Assembly (NCBI GenBank): GCA_052386675.1 | Contig: JBQTJX010000002.1 | Location: forward strand, 62,001-126,000 | Direction of reading: 5' to 3' | Length of the DNA stretch: 64,000 nucleotides | From: RBG-16-66-20 sp052386675 | GTDB taxonomy: Bacteria > Pseudomonadota > Gammaproteobacteria > Burkholderiales > SG8-39 | The notes under the pieces: generated by a model | Told to the model about the DNA's origin: nothing | The model's database searches: none | What the model saw: the letters and a program-made list of their open reading frames with translations, nothing else | Translations under genes and position numbers: made by a program | In this document: piece by piece, positions 52,308 to 60,755 of the stretch | Numbering within the stretch: position 1 is the first letter of the stretch | Layout of the letters: every line of letters begins with the position of its first letter

Positions 52308-53429
52308 TCAGATGATCTCGAGTTCGGCGCGCAGCGCGCCGGCGGCGCGCAGCGCCTGCAGGATCGATAGCAGGTCCTGCGGCGTCGCGCCGATCGCGTT
52401 CAACGCCTTGACGACGTCGGCCAGCCGCGCTCCCGGCTCCAGCAGGTTCAATTGCCCACCCTCTTGCCGGATCTGGATGTCGGTCTTCTCGCTCACCACC
52501 GTCGAGCCGCCGCTGGAGAACGGGCCCGGCTGGCTGATTACGGGCGTCGAACTGATCGAGATCGACAGATTGCCGTGCGCGACGGCAGAGGGCTCCAGGC
52601 GGACCGAGCGGTTCATCACCACCGACCCGGTGCGGGCATTGATGATGACCCGGGCCGCCGCTGCGGCGACATTGACGCTCAGGTCCTCGATCCGCGCCAG
52701 GAAGCCGACGCGTTGATCGGCACCGCGCGGCGCGGCAACCCGTACCACGCGCCCATCGAGCGCCTGCGCCATGCCCTCGCCGATGCCGGCGTTGATGGCG
52801 TCGGCAAGCCGCCGCGCCGTGGTGAAGTCCGTCGTGTGCAGTTCGAAGTGCACGTGGTCGCCTTCCAGAAAGGGCGTCGGCACGTTGCGCTCGATGGTGG
52901 CGCCTCCGGGAATGCGGCCCGCGGCGAGGTGGTTCACCTGCGCCGAGGATCCGCCCTGGGAAGCACCCGCCCCGCCGACTACAAGGTTTCCCTGAGACAC
53001 CGCATAGACGCGGCCGTCGGCACCCTTGAGCGGCGTGAACAGCAGGGTGCCCCCGCGCAGGGACTTCGCGTTGCCCATCGAGGACACTGTCACGTCTATG
53101 AGCTGTCCAGGCTGCGCGAAAGCCGGCAGCACCGACGTCACCATGACCGCCGCGACGTTCTTGAGCTGCAGGCTGGTGCCCGGCGGCAGGTTGATGCCAA
53201 GCTGGGACAGCATGGTAGCGAGACTCTGCACCGTGAACGGTGTCTGCGTGGTCTGGTCGCCGCTGCCGTCCAGGCCGACCACCAGACCGTAGCCGATCAG
53301 CTGGTTGGGGCGCACGCCCTGCACGCTGGCGATGTCCTTGACGCGCTCGGCGCGCGCGTCGAATCCGATCACGATGCCGGCCACGAGCAGCAGGACCCCA
53401 ACAAGGACCCGATCGAGATTTGCGTGCAT
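52308..53429 (-). CDS. flgI: Flagellar P-ring protein FlgI
   Basis: This 373-residue periplasmic P-ring subunit has a signal segment (VLLLVAGIVIGFDARA), then VKDIASVQGVRPNQLIGYGL, VGLDGSGDQTTQTPFTVQSL and LPPGTSLQLKNVAAVMVT. The C-terminal region VVKALNAIGATPQDLLSILQ is intact. The ATG overlaps the flgH stop (TGATG). It forms the ring in the peptidoglycan around the rod. Confidence 0.96.
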   Translation of the reverse strand: MHANLDRVLVGVLLLVAGIVIGFDARAERVKDIASVQGVRPNQLIGYGLVVGLDGSGDQTTQTPFTVQSLATMLSQLGINLPPGTSLQLKNVAAVMVTSVLPAFAQPGQLIDVTVSSMGNAKSLRGGTLLFTPLKGADGRVYAVSQGNLVVGGAGASQGGSSAQVNHLAAGRIPGGATIERNVPTPFLEGDHVHFELHTTDFTTARRLADAINAGIGEGMAQALDGRVVRVAAPRGADQRVGFLARIEDLSVNVAAAAARVIINARTGSVVMNRSVRLEPSAVAHGNLSISISSTPVISQPGPFSSGGSTVVSEKTDIQIRQEGGQLNLLEPGARLADVVKALNAIGATPQDLLSILQALRAAGALRAELEII

Positions 53430-54094
53430 CAGAAAGGCAGGATCGCAAGGAAGAAGCGCGCGAGGAAGCCCATGATCTGCGCCTCGTTGACGTAGCCGGA
53501 TCCCTTGTAGTCGATGCGCGCGTCGGCGACCTGGGTCGAGGTCACCGTGTTCCCGGCGAGGATGGTCGCCGGATTGACCACGCCCGAAAAGCGCAGCGTC
53601 TCGCTGTTGTGGGAGATGCCGATCTGCTTCTCGCCGGAGACGACCAGATTGCCGTTCGCCAGCACTTCGAGCACTGTCACGGTAATGGTCCCGGTGAACA
53701 GGTTGTCGGCGGCGCTGGCGCCCTTGCCCTCGAAGGTATTCGAGCTGGACGCGGACACACCCGTACCGACATACCCTTTGCCCGGAAGTCCGTTGCTGAT
53801 CAATGGGACATCGAACGTGGTCTCGCCCGTGCGGCTCGCGTTCGACGATGAACTGTTGGCCGCCTGCAGCTTCTCGTTAAGCTGGATTACGAGCATGTCG
53901 CCGACATGGCGTGCACGCCGATCCTCGAACAGCGGCCGGTAAGCCGTGCGTTCGTTGAAAATCGCGCCTGCCGCCGGAACGGCCGGCGGCACCGGCAGCG
54001 GGCGCGCGCTGGTGGGTTCGACCACGCGGACGGGGTTGAAGTTGCAGGCCGTAAGCGCGGCCAGGGCCAGCGCGACGGGTGCGAGCACCTTCAT
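53429..54094 (-). CDS. flgH: Flagellar L-ring lipoprotein FlgH
   Basis: This 221-residue lipoprotein starts MKVLAPVALALAALTAC with a clear lipobox (LTAC). The core has GDMLVIQLNEKLQAANSSSS, NTFEGKGASAADNLFTGTIT and GNLVVSGEKQIGISHNSE, matching the L-ring family. ATG 54094 overlaps the flgG stop by one base; the open frame further upstream is a shadow of flgG. It forms the outer-membrane bushing of the flagellum. Confidence 0.96.
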   Translation of the reverse strand: MKVLAPVALALAALTACNFNPVRVVEPTSARPLPVPPAVPAAGAIFNERTAYRPLFEDRRARHVGDMLVIQLNEKLQAANSSSSNASRTGETTFDVPLISNGLPGKGYVGTGVSASSSNTFEGKGASAADNLFTGTITVTVLEVLANGNLVVSGEKQIGISHNSETLRFSGVVNPATILAGNTVTSTQVADARIDYKGSGYVNEAQIMGFLARFFLAILPF

Positions 54095-54876
54095 CACAAC
54101 TGCGCCAGTCTCGCGAGCATCTGGTCCGACGTCTGGATCGCCTTGGAGTTGATCTCGTAGGCGCGCTGGGTCTGGATCATGGACACCAGTTCCTCCACCA
54201 CGTTGACATTCGAGGTCTCCACGTAGCCCTGGTTGAGCATGCCAAGTCCGTTGCTTCCGGGCGCGTTGGCCTGCGGCGCGCCGGAGGCGGCCGATTCGTG
54301 AAACAGGTTCTGGCCCAGCGGCTTCAGGCCCGCGGGGTTGACGAAATTGGCGAGCTGGATCTGGCCGATCTGCTGCGGCGCGGGCGAGCCGCTGCGAATC
54401 ACGCTGACCACGCCGTCCTGCGCGACGGTGATCGAGGTAACGTTGGACGGGATGGTGATCTGGGGCTGCACGTTGAACCCGTTCGAGGTGACCAGCGCGC
54501 CCTGGGAATCGACATGAAACGAGCCGTCCCGCGTGTAGGCCGTAGTGCCGTCGGGCATCAGGACCTGAAAGAAGCCCTGCCCGTTCACCGCCAGGTCGAG
54601 CGAGTTGTCGGTCTTCTGCAGGTTGCCCTGGGTGAAGACACGCAGGGTGGACACCGGCCTCACGCCCGTTCCGACCTGCAAGCCGGAGGGCACCTGCGTG
54701 AGTTGCGAGGACTGGGCGCCTGGTTCGCGCAGGGTCTGGTAAAGAAGGTCCTCGAACACCGCGCGGGAGCGCTTGTAGCCGTTGGTGCCGACATTGGCGA
54801 GGTTGTTGGCGATCACGTCGAGCTGAAACTGCTGGGCGTCGAGGCCGGTCTTCGATATCCAAAGCGATCGGATCAT
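54094..54876 (-). CDS. flgG: Flagellar distal rod protein FlgG
   Basis: This 260-residue rod protein, the usual length, begins MIRSLWISKTGLDAQQFQLD and has VIANNLANVGTNGYKRS. The C-terminus carries ETSNVNVVEELVSMIQTQRA. ATG 54876 is chosen over an upstream in-frame start because it gives the conserved N-terminus. It lies ten bases after the flgF stop. Confidence 0.96.
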   Translation of the reverse strand: MIRSLWISKTGLDAQQFQLDVIANNLANVGTNGYKRSRAVFEDLLYQTLREPGAQSSQLTQVPSGLQVGTGVRPVSTLRVFTQGNLQKTDNSLDLAVNGQGFFQVLMPDGTTAYTRDGSFHVDSQGALVTSNGFNVQPQITIPSNVTSITVAQDGVVSVIRSGSPAPQQIGQIQLANFVNPAGLKPLGQNLFHESAASGAPQANAPGSNGLGMLNQGYVETSNVNVVEELVSMIQTQRAYEINSKAIQTSDQMLARLAQL

Positions 54877-54886
54877 TTGGGGGTCC

Positions 54887-55621
54887 TCAGGATTGGATGG
54901 AGAGCAGCCTCGAGGCGTGCTGCTCATTGCCTTCGGCGTTCTGCATCAGCTTCATCTGCAGGTCGAACTGCCGCGCCACCGATATCATCCCGACCAGCGC
55001 CTCGACCACGTTCACGTTGCTGCCCTCGATCGCGCCGGGCACCAGGCGCAGCGCCTCGTCCGGCGGCGCGGCGCCGCCGTCCTTCATCCGGAACAGTCCA
55101 TCGGCGGAACGCTCCAGCGCGGCCGCCGGCGGATTCGTCAGCTTGATGCGACCGACGCTGATCACCGCGTTCGGTTGCGCCGCAGGCAGCGCCGACACGG
55201 TGCCATCTGCGCCAATGCGGATCGCGGCGCCGGCGGGAATCGCCAGCGCCCCCCCGTCGGACAGCACGTTGAGTCCTCCGGCGGTCTGCAACATGCCTTC
55301 GGCGCTGACCTGGAGGCCGCCGTTGCGGGTGTAGGCCTCGCGGCCGTCGCGCCCCTCGACGGCGATCCAGCCGCTGCCGCTGACGGCGACATCGAGGCTG
55401 CGCCCGGTCTGCGTGATGGTCCCGGGCGTCAGGTCCGCGCCCGGCGTGGATTCGAGCGCGAACACACGGGTCGGGCTGCCGACCAGCGGCACGGCGCGAA
55501 ACGCCGCCGATTCGGCGCGATAGCCTGGCGTCGACACATTGGCCAGGTTCTGCGCCAGCGTGTCCTGGCGGGCAAGCGCCATCCGGGCGCCGGTCATCGC
55601 CGTGTAGACAAGTTTGTCCAT
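54887..55621 (-). CDS. flgF: Flagellar proximal rod protein FlgF
   Basis: This 244-residue rod protein begins MDKLVYTAMTGARMALARQD and has LAQNLANVSTPGYRAESAAF, with SNVNVVEALVGMISVARQFD near the C-terminus. The ATG overlaps the flgE stop (TGATG). The sequence and length are typical; the in-frame extension upstream is a flgE shadow. Confidence 0.95.
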   Translation of the reverse strand: MDKLVYTAMTGARMALARQDTLAQNLANVSTPGYRAESAAFRAVPLVGSPTRVFALESTPGADLTPGTITQTGRSLDVAVSGSGWIAVEGRDGREAYTRNGGLQVSAEGMLQTAGGLNVLSDGGALAIPAGAAIRIGADGTVSALPAAQPNAVISVGRIKLTNPPAAALERSADGLFRMKDGGAAPPDEALRLVPGAIEGSNVNVVEALVGMISVARQFDLQMKLMQNAEGNEQHASRLLSIQS

Positions 55622-56841
55622 CAGCGCAGGTTGACCAGTGTCTGCAGCACCGAATCCTGGGTCTTGATCGTCTGCGCATTGGCCTGATAGACGCGTTGCG
55701 CGGTGATCATCGAGACCAGTTCGGCGGTAAGGTCGATGTTCGAATCCTCCAGTGCGCTGGCCTGCAGCACACCCAGGGACCCGGTACTGGGCGCCCCAAG
55801 CAGCGCCTGGCCTGACTGTGGCGTCTCGCCCCACTGGTTGCTGCCCAGTGGCTGCAGGCCCTGGGGATTGGTGAAGTTCGCGAGGACGATCTGTCCCTGC
55901 GCCAGGGTCTCGCCGTTCGAGTAGCGTCCGAGCACCACCCCGTCGGCCCCCACCGAGAAGCCCGCCAGCCGTCCCGAAGTAGAGCCGTCCTGGGTCAGTT
56001 CGTTGACGCCGAAGCCGGAACCGAACTGCGTGCTGCCTGTGAGATCGAGCGTGAACGCGAGCGGCGACGTGGCACCCGTGGCGACGGCAGTCGAGACGTT
56101 GAGCGGCAAAGTGGTGGTCCCGGTGTCGATCGCCCCGGCGCTGGTGAAGTTGAGCGTGCCGAGCGCCGCCGCGCCGATCTGCACGCCGTCGTTGGCGCCA
56201 AAGACGTTCCAGGCGTTGGTTCCCGTCTTGGCGAAGTAAAGCGACAGCGTGTGCGCGTTGCCGAGGCTGTCGTACACGCCCATCGAGGTCGCGCTCTGGT
56301 AAGTACTGGGATCGGCCAGGTTGAAAGGCGCCGCAATGACGCCCGAGCGTGCATCCAGGTTGAGCACCACGCCGGCCTGGGTCGTCGCCACCGGCGGCAG
56401 ATCGGCGCGCGACAGCTGCAGGTCGGTTGGGGTGGACGTCACGATGGTTCCGCCAGGCCCGGCCGGATACCCCGACAGGCGCGCGCCTCCGGTGCTGACG
56501 ACGAAGCCGTCCTTGTCCAGCTGGAACTGGCCATTGCGCGTGTAGGAGGCAGTTCCGTTCGCGGACAGGCGGAAAAAGCCCAGGCCATTGATGGCGACAT
56601 CGAGAGGGCTGGAAGTGACGTTGATGTTGCCCTGGCCGAACTGCGGCAGCACCGCCGACAGCGCGGTGCCGATTCCGACCGAGCCACCGCCGCCGCCCGA
56701 GAGCGAATTGGCGAAAACGTCGGCAAAGCTCGCCTGTGCACCCTTGAATCCGGCGGTATTCGAGTTGGCGACGTTGTTGCCGATGACGTCGAGGTTCTTT
56801 GCCGCGGCATTGAGGCCCGAAAGCCCTTGCTGGAAACTCAT
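55621..56841 (-). CDS. flgE: Flagellar hook protein FlgE
   Basis: This 406-residue hook subunit begins MSFQQGLSGLNAAAKNLDVI with GNNVANSNTAGFKGAQASFA, and ends with DLTAELVSMITAQRVYQANA. AGGAGAAACGGAC upstream of the ATG at 56841 is a good ribosome-binding site. The hook connects the rod to the filament; FlgD caps it during assembly. Confidence 0.96.
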   Translation of the reverse strand: MSFQQGLSGLNAAAKNLDVIGNNVANSNTAGFKGAQASFADVFANSLSGGGGGSVGIGTALSAVLPQFGQGNINVTSSPLDVAINGLGFFRLSANGTASYTRNGQFQLDKDGFVVSTGGARLSGYPAGPGGTIVTSTPTDLQLSRADLPPVATTQAGVVLNLDARSGVIAAPFNLADPSTYQSATSMGVYDSLGNAHTLSLYFAKTGTNAWNVFGANDGVQIGAAALGTLNFTSAGAIDTGTTTLPLNVSTAVATGATSPLAFTLDLTGSTQFGSGFGVNELTQDGSTSGRLAGFSVGADGVVLGRYSNGETLAQGQIVLANFTNPQGLQPLGSNQWGETPQSGQALLGAPSTGSLGVLQASALEDSNIDLTAELVSMITAQRVYQANAQTIKTQDSVLQTLVNLR

Positions 56842-56854
56842 GTCCGTTTCTCCT

Positions 56855-57532
56855 TCACATGATGCGTTTGATGTCCGCGTACGGCTTCTCGCCGAGGGCA
56901 CCGAGGTTCAGGATCGTGCCGCCGTTGGCGCGGTTGACGGCATCGATCCGCCCCAGAGACAGCGTTTCGGCCGTCACTGCCTTGCCGGCGGCCCGCGCCT
57001 CGACTGAAAACGTGTAGCGGCCGTCGACGGCACGCGCGCCGGAATCGGCCAACCCGTCCCAGTTGAAAACGTGCGTGCCCGCGGAAAGCGCGCCAAGCTC
57101 GACGCGGTGAACCGCCACGCCGGAAGCGTCCGTCACCGTGACGGCCAGGCGCTCGACCGACTGCGTCAGCGAAAATGCACCGCGCCCGCCGTCCGCGCCC
57201 AGTTCCAGCGCATTGCCTGCCACCAGCACCTGACGTCCCACCAGCGCGGCCGCCTGCAGCGATTGGCCGGCCTCGAAGCTTCCGGCGAGCGTCGCAAGCG
57301 TGGCGTTGAGCTTCTCGATTCCCTGCACCGTGCTGATCTGCGCCAGCTGCGAGGTCAGCTGCGCGTTGTCGAGGGGATTGAGCGGATCCTGGTTCTTCAG
57401 CTGGGTGATCAGCATCGTCAGGAAACGGTCCTGCCCGGCGTCGCCGGCGCCTGCGGAGGTCGCGCCCGCCTTGCCCGCCTGCACCAGTGCCGCGATGGGG
57501 TCGCTGACCTGGGTCATGTTGACGCTGCTCAT
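56855..57532 (-). CDS. flgD: Flagellar hook capping protein FlgD
   Basis: This 225-residue hook-cap protein has the family segment QDRFLTMLITQLKNQDPLNP, then NAQLTSQLAQISTVQGIEKL, and a C-terminal FLN/tudor-like region (GTHVFNWDGLADSGARAVDG). It lies eight bases after flgC. It is exported early and guides FlgE assembly, and is not in the mature hook. Confidence 0.95.
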   Translation of the reverse strand: MSSVNMTQVSDPIAALVQAGKAGATSAGAGDAGQDRFLTMLITQLKNQDPLNPLDNAQLTSQLAQISTVQGIEKLNATLATLAGSFEAGQSLQAAALVGRQVLVAGNALELGADGGRGAFSLTQSVERLAVTVTDASGVAVHRVELGALSAGTHVFNWDGLADSGARAVDGRYTFSVEARAAGKAVTAETLSLGRIDAVNRANGGTILNLGALGEKPYADIKRIM

Positions 57533-57540
57533 CGGAGCGC

Positions 57541-57951
57541 CTAGGAGCCCAGCGTAAGCGTCTTGGCCAGCATGTTCTTCGCCGTGTTCATCACCTCGAC
57601 GTTGTTCTGATAGGCGCGCGAGGCCGCGATCATGTTGACCATTTCGTCGACCACACTGACGTTGGGCAGCGTGACGTATCCCTCCTTGTCGGCCATCGGG
57701 TGCTTCGGATCGTGCAGCCGCCGCGGCGGTGCGGCGCTTTCGGTGATGGAGACGACGCGGACGCCCTGCGCGCGCGGGTCGCCGGCATCGACGTTCGTCG
57801 ACTCGAACACGACCTGGCGCGCGCCGTAAACCCTGCCCCCGGGCCCGGCGGCGCTGTCGACGTTGGCGATGTTGCTGGCGACGGTATTGAGTCGCTGGCT
57901 CTGGGCTGCCATTCCGGTGCCCGCGATGGAGAAGATCCTGAACAGCGACAT
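57541..57951 (-). CDS. flgC: Flagellar proximal rod protein FlgC
   Basis: This 136-residue rod protein begins MSLFRIFSIAGTGMAAQSQR with LNTVASNIANVDSAAGPGG. The C-terminus has NVSVVDEMVNMIAASRAYQN. It starts six bases after the flgB stop and is co-transcribed. Confidence 0.95.
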   Translation of the reverse strand: MSLFRIFSIAGTGMAAQSQRLNTVASNIANVDSAAGPGGRVYGARQVVFESTNVDAGDPRAQGVRVVSITESAAPPRRLHDPKHPMADKEGYVTLPNVSVVDEMVNMIAASRAYQNNVEVMNTAKNMLAKTLTLGS

Positions 57952-57957
57952 GGCGCC

Positions 57958-58320
57958 TTACCCCTGGATCGCGGCTTGCATGGTTTTCAACTGCATGTTC
58001 AGCGCGCGGAGCGCTGCCTCGTACCGCAGCGCGTTGTCGGCGAAGTGCGCGCGCTCGGCGTCCATGTCCACCGTGTTGCCATCCAGGCTGGGCTGATGGG
58101 TGCCGCGCTCGTAGGAGTGCGCCTGCGCTGCGCGCCCTCCGGCGCCAGGGGCCGGCCGCGCGGTGGCGTCGCGCAAGGCGCGCGCGAAATCGAAGTCGCG
58201 CGCCTGGTATCGGGGCGTCTCCGCGTTCACCACGTTCGATGCCAGCAGTTGCTGGCGGGTCGAGCGCAGGCGCAGGGCTTCAGAGTTGAAGCGCAGGTGC
58301 TCGCTCAGTCTGTCGATCAT
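57958..58320 (-). CDS. flgB: Flagellar proximal rod protein FlgB
   Basis: This 120-residue rod protein begins MIDRLSEHLRFNSEALRLRS with QQLLASNVVNAETPRYQARD, and ends in a helix typical of FlgB. It is the first gene of the flgBCDEFGHIJKL run, and its promoter must lie in the 141-base gap to flgA. Confidence 0.94.
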   Translation of the reverse strand: MIDRLSEHLRFNSEALRLRSTRQQLLASNVVNAETPRYQARDFDFARALRDATARPAPGAGGRAAQAHSYERGTHQPSLDGNTVDMDAERAHFADNALRYEAALRALNMQLKTMQAAIQG

Positions 58321-58392
58321 GTCGGCCTCGCTAGCAGGTGGATAGGCTTTCCGTGAGGCTGATTATGCGAATCCGGACGGCGTGCGATGCCC

Positions 58393-58422
58393 GGAACAGG
58401 CGGCGAAACCGGCCCCTGTTCC
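58393..58422. promoter_or_regulatory. Inverted repeat in the flgB/flgA divergent gap
   Basis: GGAACAGG (58393-58400) and CCTGTTCC (58415-58422) form an eight-base inverted repeat with a 14-base spacer. It lies between the divergent flgB and flgA starts, where an activator could bind. No clear sigma-54 or sigma-28 promoter could be read nearby, so the role is open. Confidence 0.35.
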
Positions 58423-58461
58423 AGGACTACGGTGCGCGGCGGCTCCCATAGGCTGTGCGCC

Positions 58462-59178
58462 ATGTGGACCTCCTATCCCGCCGCTACGACGCTGCTCCGG
58501 GCACTGCCGCTGGCGCTGGCTGCGCTGGGCGCCCAACCCTGCGCGTACGCCCAGCCGGCAGCGGACGCGCCCGCCGCGCAGGCGATCCGCATGTTCCTCG
58601 AGCGCGAGACGACCGGTCTGGAGGGTCGGGTGGCAATTGAATTCGGCGCGCCTGATCCGCATGCGCGCCCCGCGCCCTGCGCCAGGATCGAACCGTTCCT
58701 CCCGTCCGGCGCGCGGCTCTGGGGGCGCAGCACGGTCGGCCTGCGCTGCAGCGACGGTACGCGGTGGAGCACCTTCCTTCCGGTGACCGTGCGCGTGTTC
58801 GCGCCCACGCTCGTCGCCGGCCGAAGCTTGCCCGCCGGGCACGCGCTGGCGGAGGACGACTACCGCAGCGAGGAGATTGACCTGACGCAACAACCCGCAG
58901 GCCTCCTCAGTGACGCCGGATTCGCCGCGCAGAAAGTACTGTCGCGTCCCGTCGCCGCCGGCCAGCCGCTGCGCCGCGAGCACTTTCGACCCCGTGCGCT
59001 GGTGGCGCCGGGCGATCCGGTGCGTCTCGTCTACGAGGGCAGCGGCTTCAGCGTCAGCACCCAGGGCCGGTCCCTGGGGTCGGCGACCGAAGGCGAGCCG
59101 GTTCGGGTCCAGACTGAGTCCGGGCGAGTCGTCACCGGCTTCGCCCGCGGCACGCGCCGGGTGGAATTGCGCCCATAG
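58462..59178 (+). CDS. flgA: Flagellar P-ring assembly chaperone FlgA
   Basis: This 238-residue protein has a signal peptide (core TLLRALPLALAALGAQP, then AYAQP) and a C-terminal SAF-type domain: VVAGRSLPAGHALAEDDYRS-like, then VLSRPVAAGQPLRREHFRP. It ends with FARGTRRVELRP. FlgA escorts FlgI subunits in the periplasm. The ATG at 58462 fits the signal peptide; an open frame extends upstream to 58387. It diverges from flgB and precedes flgM. Confidence 0.9.
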   Translation: MWTSYPAATTLLRALPLALAALGAQPCAYAQPAADAPAAQAIRMFLERETTGLEGRVAIEFGAPDPHARPAPCARIEPFLPSGARLWGRSTVGLRCSDGTRWSTFLPVTVRVFAPTLVAGRSLPAGHALAEDDYRSEEIDLTQQPAGLLSDAGFAAQKVLSRPVAAGQPLRREHFRPRALVAPGDPVRLVYEGSGFSVSTQGRSLGSATEGEPVRVQTESGRVVTGFARGTRRVELRP

Positions 59179-59201
59179 TTTGCATCCTGTTGATTGTGGT
59201 T

Positions 59202-59228
59202 GAAATTTTTTTCGGACCCGGCCATCAA
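59202..59228 (+). promoter_or_regulatory. Candidate sigma-28 (FliA) promoter for flgM
   Basis: GAAA at 59202-59205, a 15-base spacer and GCCATCAA at 59221-59228 approximate the sigma-28 pattern TAAA-N15-GCCGATAA. It lies about 93 bases before the flgM GTG. flgM is commonly under FliA control, and fliA is encoded nearby. The match is incomplete. Confidence 0.4.
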
Positions 59229-59320
59229 GTTGGCGCCAGCACGGCCGTAATACCTGAGGTGAGACGGCCCCGCAGGCACCTGCCGCGGGTCATGGACCGC
59301 ATCCGGAGCAGGAGAGTCAT

Positions 59321-59635
59321 GTGAAGATCACCAGCGGCATCGATTCCACCGGCCCCCTGGAGCGGGGCAGCGCGGACCAAGGCACCACCGCACGCGCCAG
59401 GCCGACGGCCGGCGCCGCCGGAGGCGCCGCAGCCACCGACACCATCCGCATCAGCGAACTCTCGGCCCAACTGGCCGGGCTCGAGGATCGACTTGCAGCC
59501 GACGGTTCCTTCGACGGCGCGCGCGTCGAGGCCATAAAGGACGCGATGCGAGACGGGCGCTTCAGGGTGAACCCGGAAGCAGTCGCCGACAAGCTGATCG
59601 AAAGCGTACGCGAACTGTTGCGCAAGCCGTCATGA
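59321..59635 (+). CDS. flgM: Anti-sigma-28 factor FlgM
   Basis: This 104-residue protein has a disordered N-terminal half rich in Gly/Ala/Thr and a helical C-terminal half (IRISELSAQLAGLEDRLAAD, then VADKLIESVRELLRK) that binds FliA. It is exported when the hook is complete, releasing FliA. The start is GTG with AGCAGGAGAG upstream. It overlaps flgN by four bases. Confidence 0.9.
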   Translation: MKITSGIDSTGPLERGSADQGTTARARPTAGAAGGAAATDTIRISELSAQLAGLEDRLAADGSFDGARVEAIKDAMRDGRFRVNPEAVADKLIESVRELLRKPS

Positions 59636-60012
59636 TCACCCTGCCTCGGCCCGGCGCCGCAGAAGAGGCTCTTTTCGAGCGCCTCAACGAAGCGCTCGAC
59701 GCCGAGCGCTCCGCGCTGCTCCTGGGCAACGAGGAGGAACTGTCGAGAGCGGAACGCGAGAAAGCGTCGCTCATCGACTGCCTGCTCGGGCCCGACGGCA
59801 CCGCGTCGGCGCAGGCGCGCTTCGCCGCGCCGGCGCGCCTGCGGGACCTTGCCGAAAAGAACCACCTCAACGGCCTGCTCATCGCGGAGCGGCTCGGCGA
59901 GGTGCGGCAACGGCGCCAGTTTCTCGACAGCCTTGCCGGACGCGCGGACCTCTACGGCCCGGACGGCGTCACACGCGCGTACGCCGGAGCGACCCTGTCG
60001 TCGCGCATCTAG
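59632..60012 (+). CDS. flgN: Flagellar export chaperone FlgN
   Basis: This 126-residue helical protein has the FlgN pattern: long helices EEALFERLNEALDAERSALL and REKASLIDCLLG, then NHLNGLLIAERLGEVRQRRQ. It guards FlgK and FlgL before secretion. It starts in the flgM stop (ATGA) and ends 15 bases before the convergent fliA stop. Confidence 0.86.
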   Translation: MITLPRPGAAEEALFERLNEALDAERSALLLGNEEELSRAEREKASLIDCLLGPDGTASAQARFAAPARLRDLAEKNHLNGLLIAERLGEVRQRRQFLDSLAGRADLYGPDGVTRAYAGATLSSRI

Positions 60013-60027
60013 CGCCTCGCGGCGCCG

Positions 60028-60750
60028 TCACCAGTCGCGAAGCCTGGCGCGCAGCCGGGCGATCGCCTGGCTGTGCAGCTGGCAGACCCGCGACTCGGTG
60101 ACTTCCAGCACCGCCGCGATCTCACGGAAATTCAGGTCCTGCTCATAGTACAGGCCCATCACCGACTTCTCACGCTCCGGCAGCATGCCGATCGACGCCG
60201 CCACCGCGCTGCGCAAGCGCCCGTCCGCCAGTTCCGCGAACGGCTCGGCGTCCGCGTCCACCGAGAGGTTGTCGAACAGCGAGTCCCCCGACTCGCGGTC
60301 ACCGAAGTCCTCGGCATAGATGAGTTGCGCGCCACGCGATTCCGCGAGCATCTCCTGGTACGCCTCCAGCGACATGCCCAACTCGGCGGCCACCTCCCGT
60401 TCCCCCGGAGCGCGCCCGGTCATCTGCTCGAGCCTGGACAGCGCTTGCTCGATCGTGCGCTGCTTGCGCCGCAGGCCCCGGGGCAGCCAGTCACTGCCCC
60501 GCAACTCGTCAAGCATGGCGCCACGGATGCGCTGCGAGGCGTAGGTCTCGAACTGGGCTCCCTGAGTCGACTCGTAGCGGGTCACGGCGTCCATCAGTCC
60601 CATCATCCCGGCCTGGATCATGTCGTCGATCTGCACGCTCGGCGGCAGGCGTGTCAGGAGGTGGTGCGCCATGCGCTTCACCAGAGGCGAGTACTCCTGG
60701 ACGTAGCGCTTCATGTCGAGGGTGCCGGCGGCTTGGTACATGGGTTTCAT
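60028..60750 (-). CDS. fliA: RNA polymerase sigma factor FliA (sigma-28)
   Basis: This 240-residue sigma factor has region 2 (YSPLVKRMAHHLLTRLPPSV, then DDMIQAGMMGLMDAVTRYES), region 3 and region 4 (LPEREKSVMGLYYEQDLNFR and VLEVTESRVCQLHSQAIARL). It directs late flagellar genes and is held by FlgM. The start is MKPMYQ at 60750 or MYQAAG at 60741; the second resembles other betaproteobacterial FliA N-termini. The frame upstream is a shadow of flhG. It lies five bases after the flhG stop. Confidence 0.95.
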   Translation of the reverse strand: MKPMYQAAGTLDMKRYVQEYSPLVKRMAHHLLTRLPPSVQIDDMIQAGMMGLMDAVTRYESTQGAQFETYASQRIRGAMLDELRGSDWLPRGLRRKQRTIEQALSRLEQMTGRAPGEREVAAELGMSLEAYQEMLAESRGAQLIYAEDFGDRESGDSLFDNLSVDADAEPFAELADGRLRSAVAASIGMLPEREKSVMGLYYEQDLNFREIAAVLEVTESRVCQLHSQAIARLRARLRDW

Positions 60751-60755
60751 GTCCT

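Noticed and set aside
60012..60025. GCGCC-TCGC-GGCGC hairpin between flgN and fliA as a terminator
   Set aside because: The five-pair stem has no T-run on either strand and lies in very GC-rich DNA, so it may be chance.
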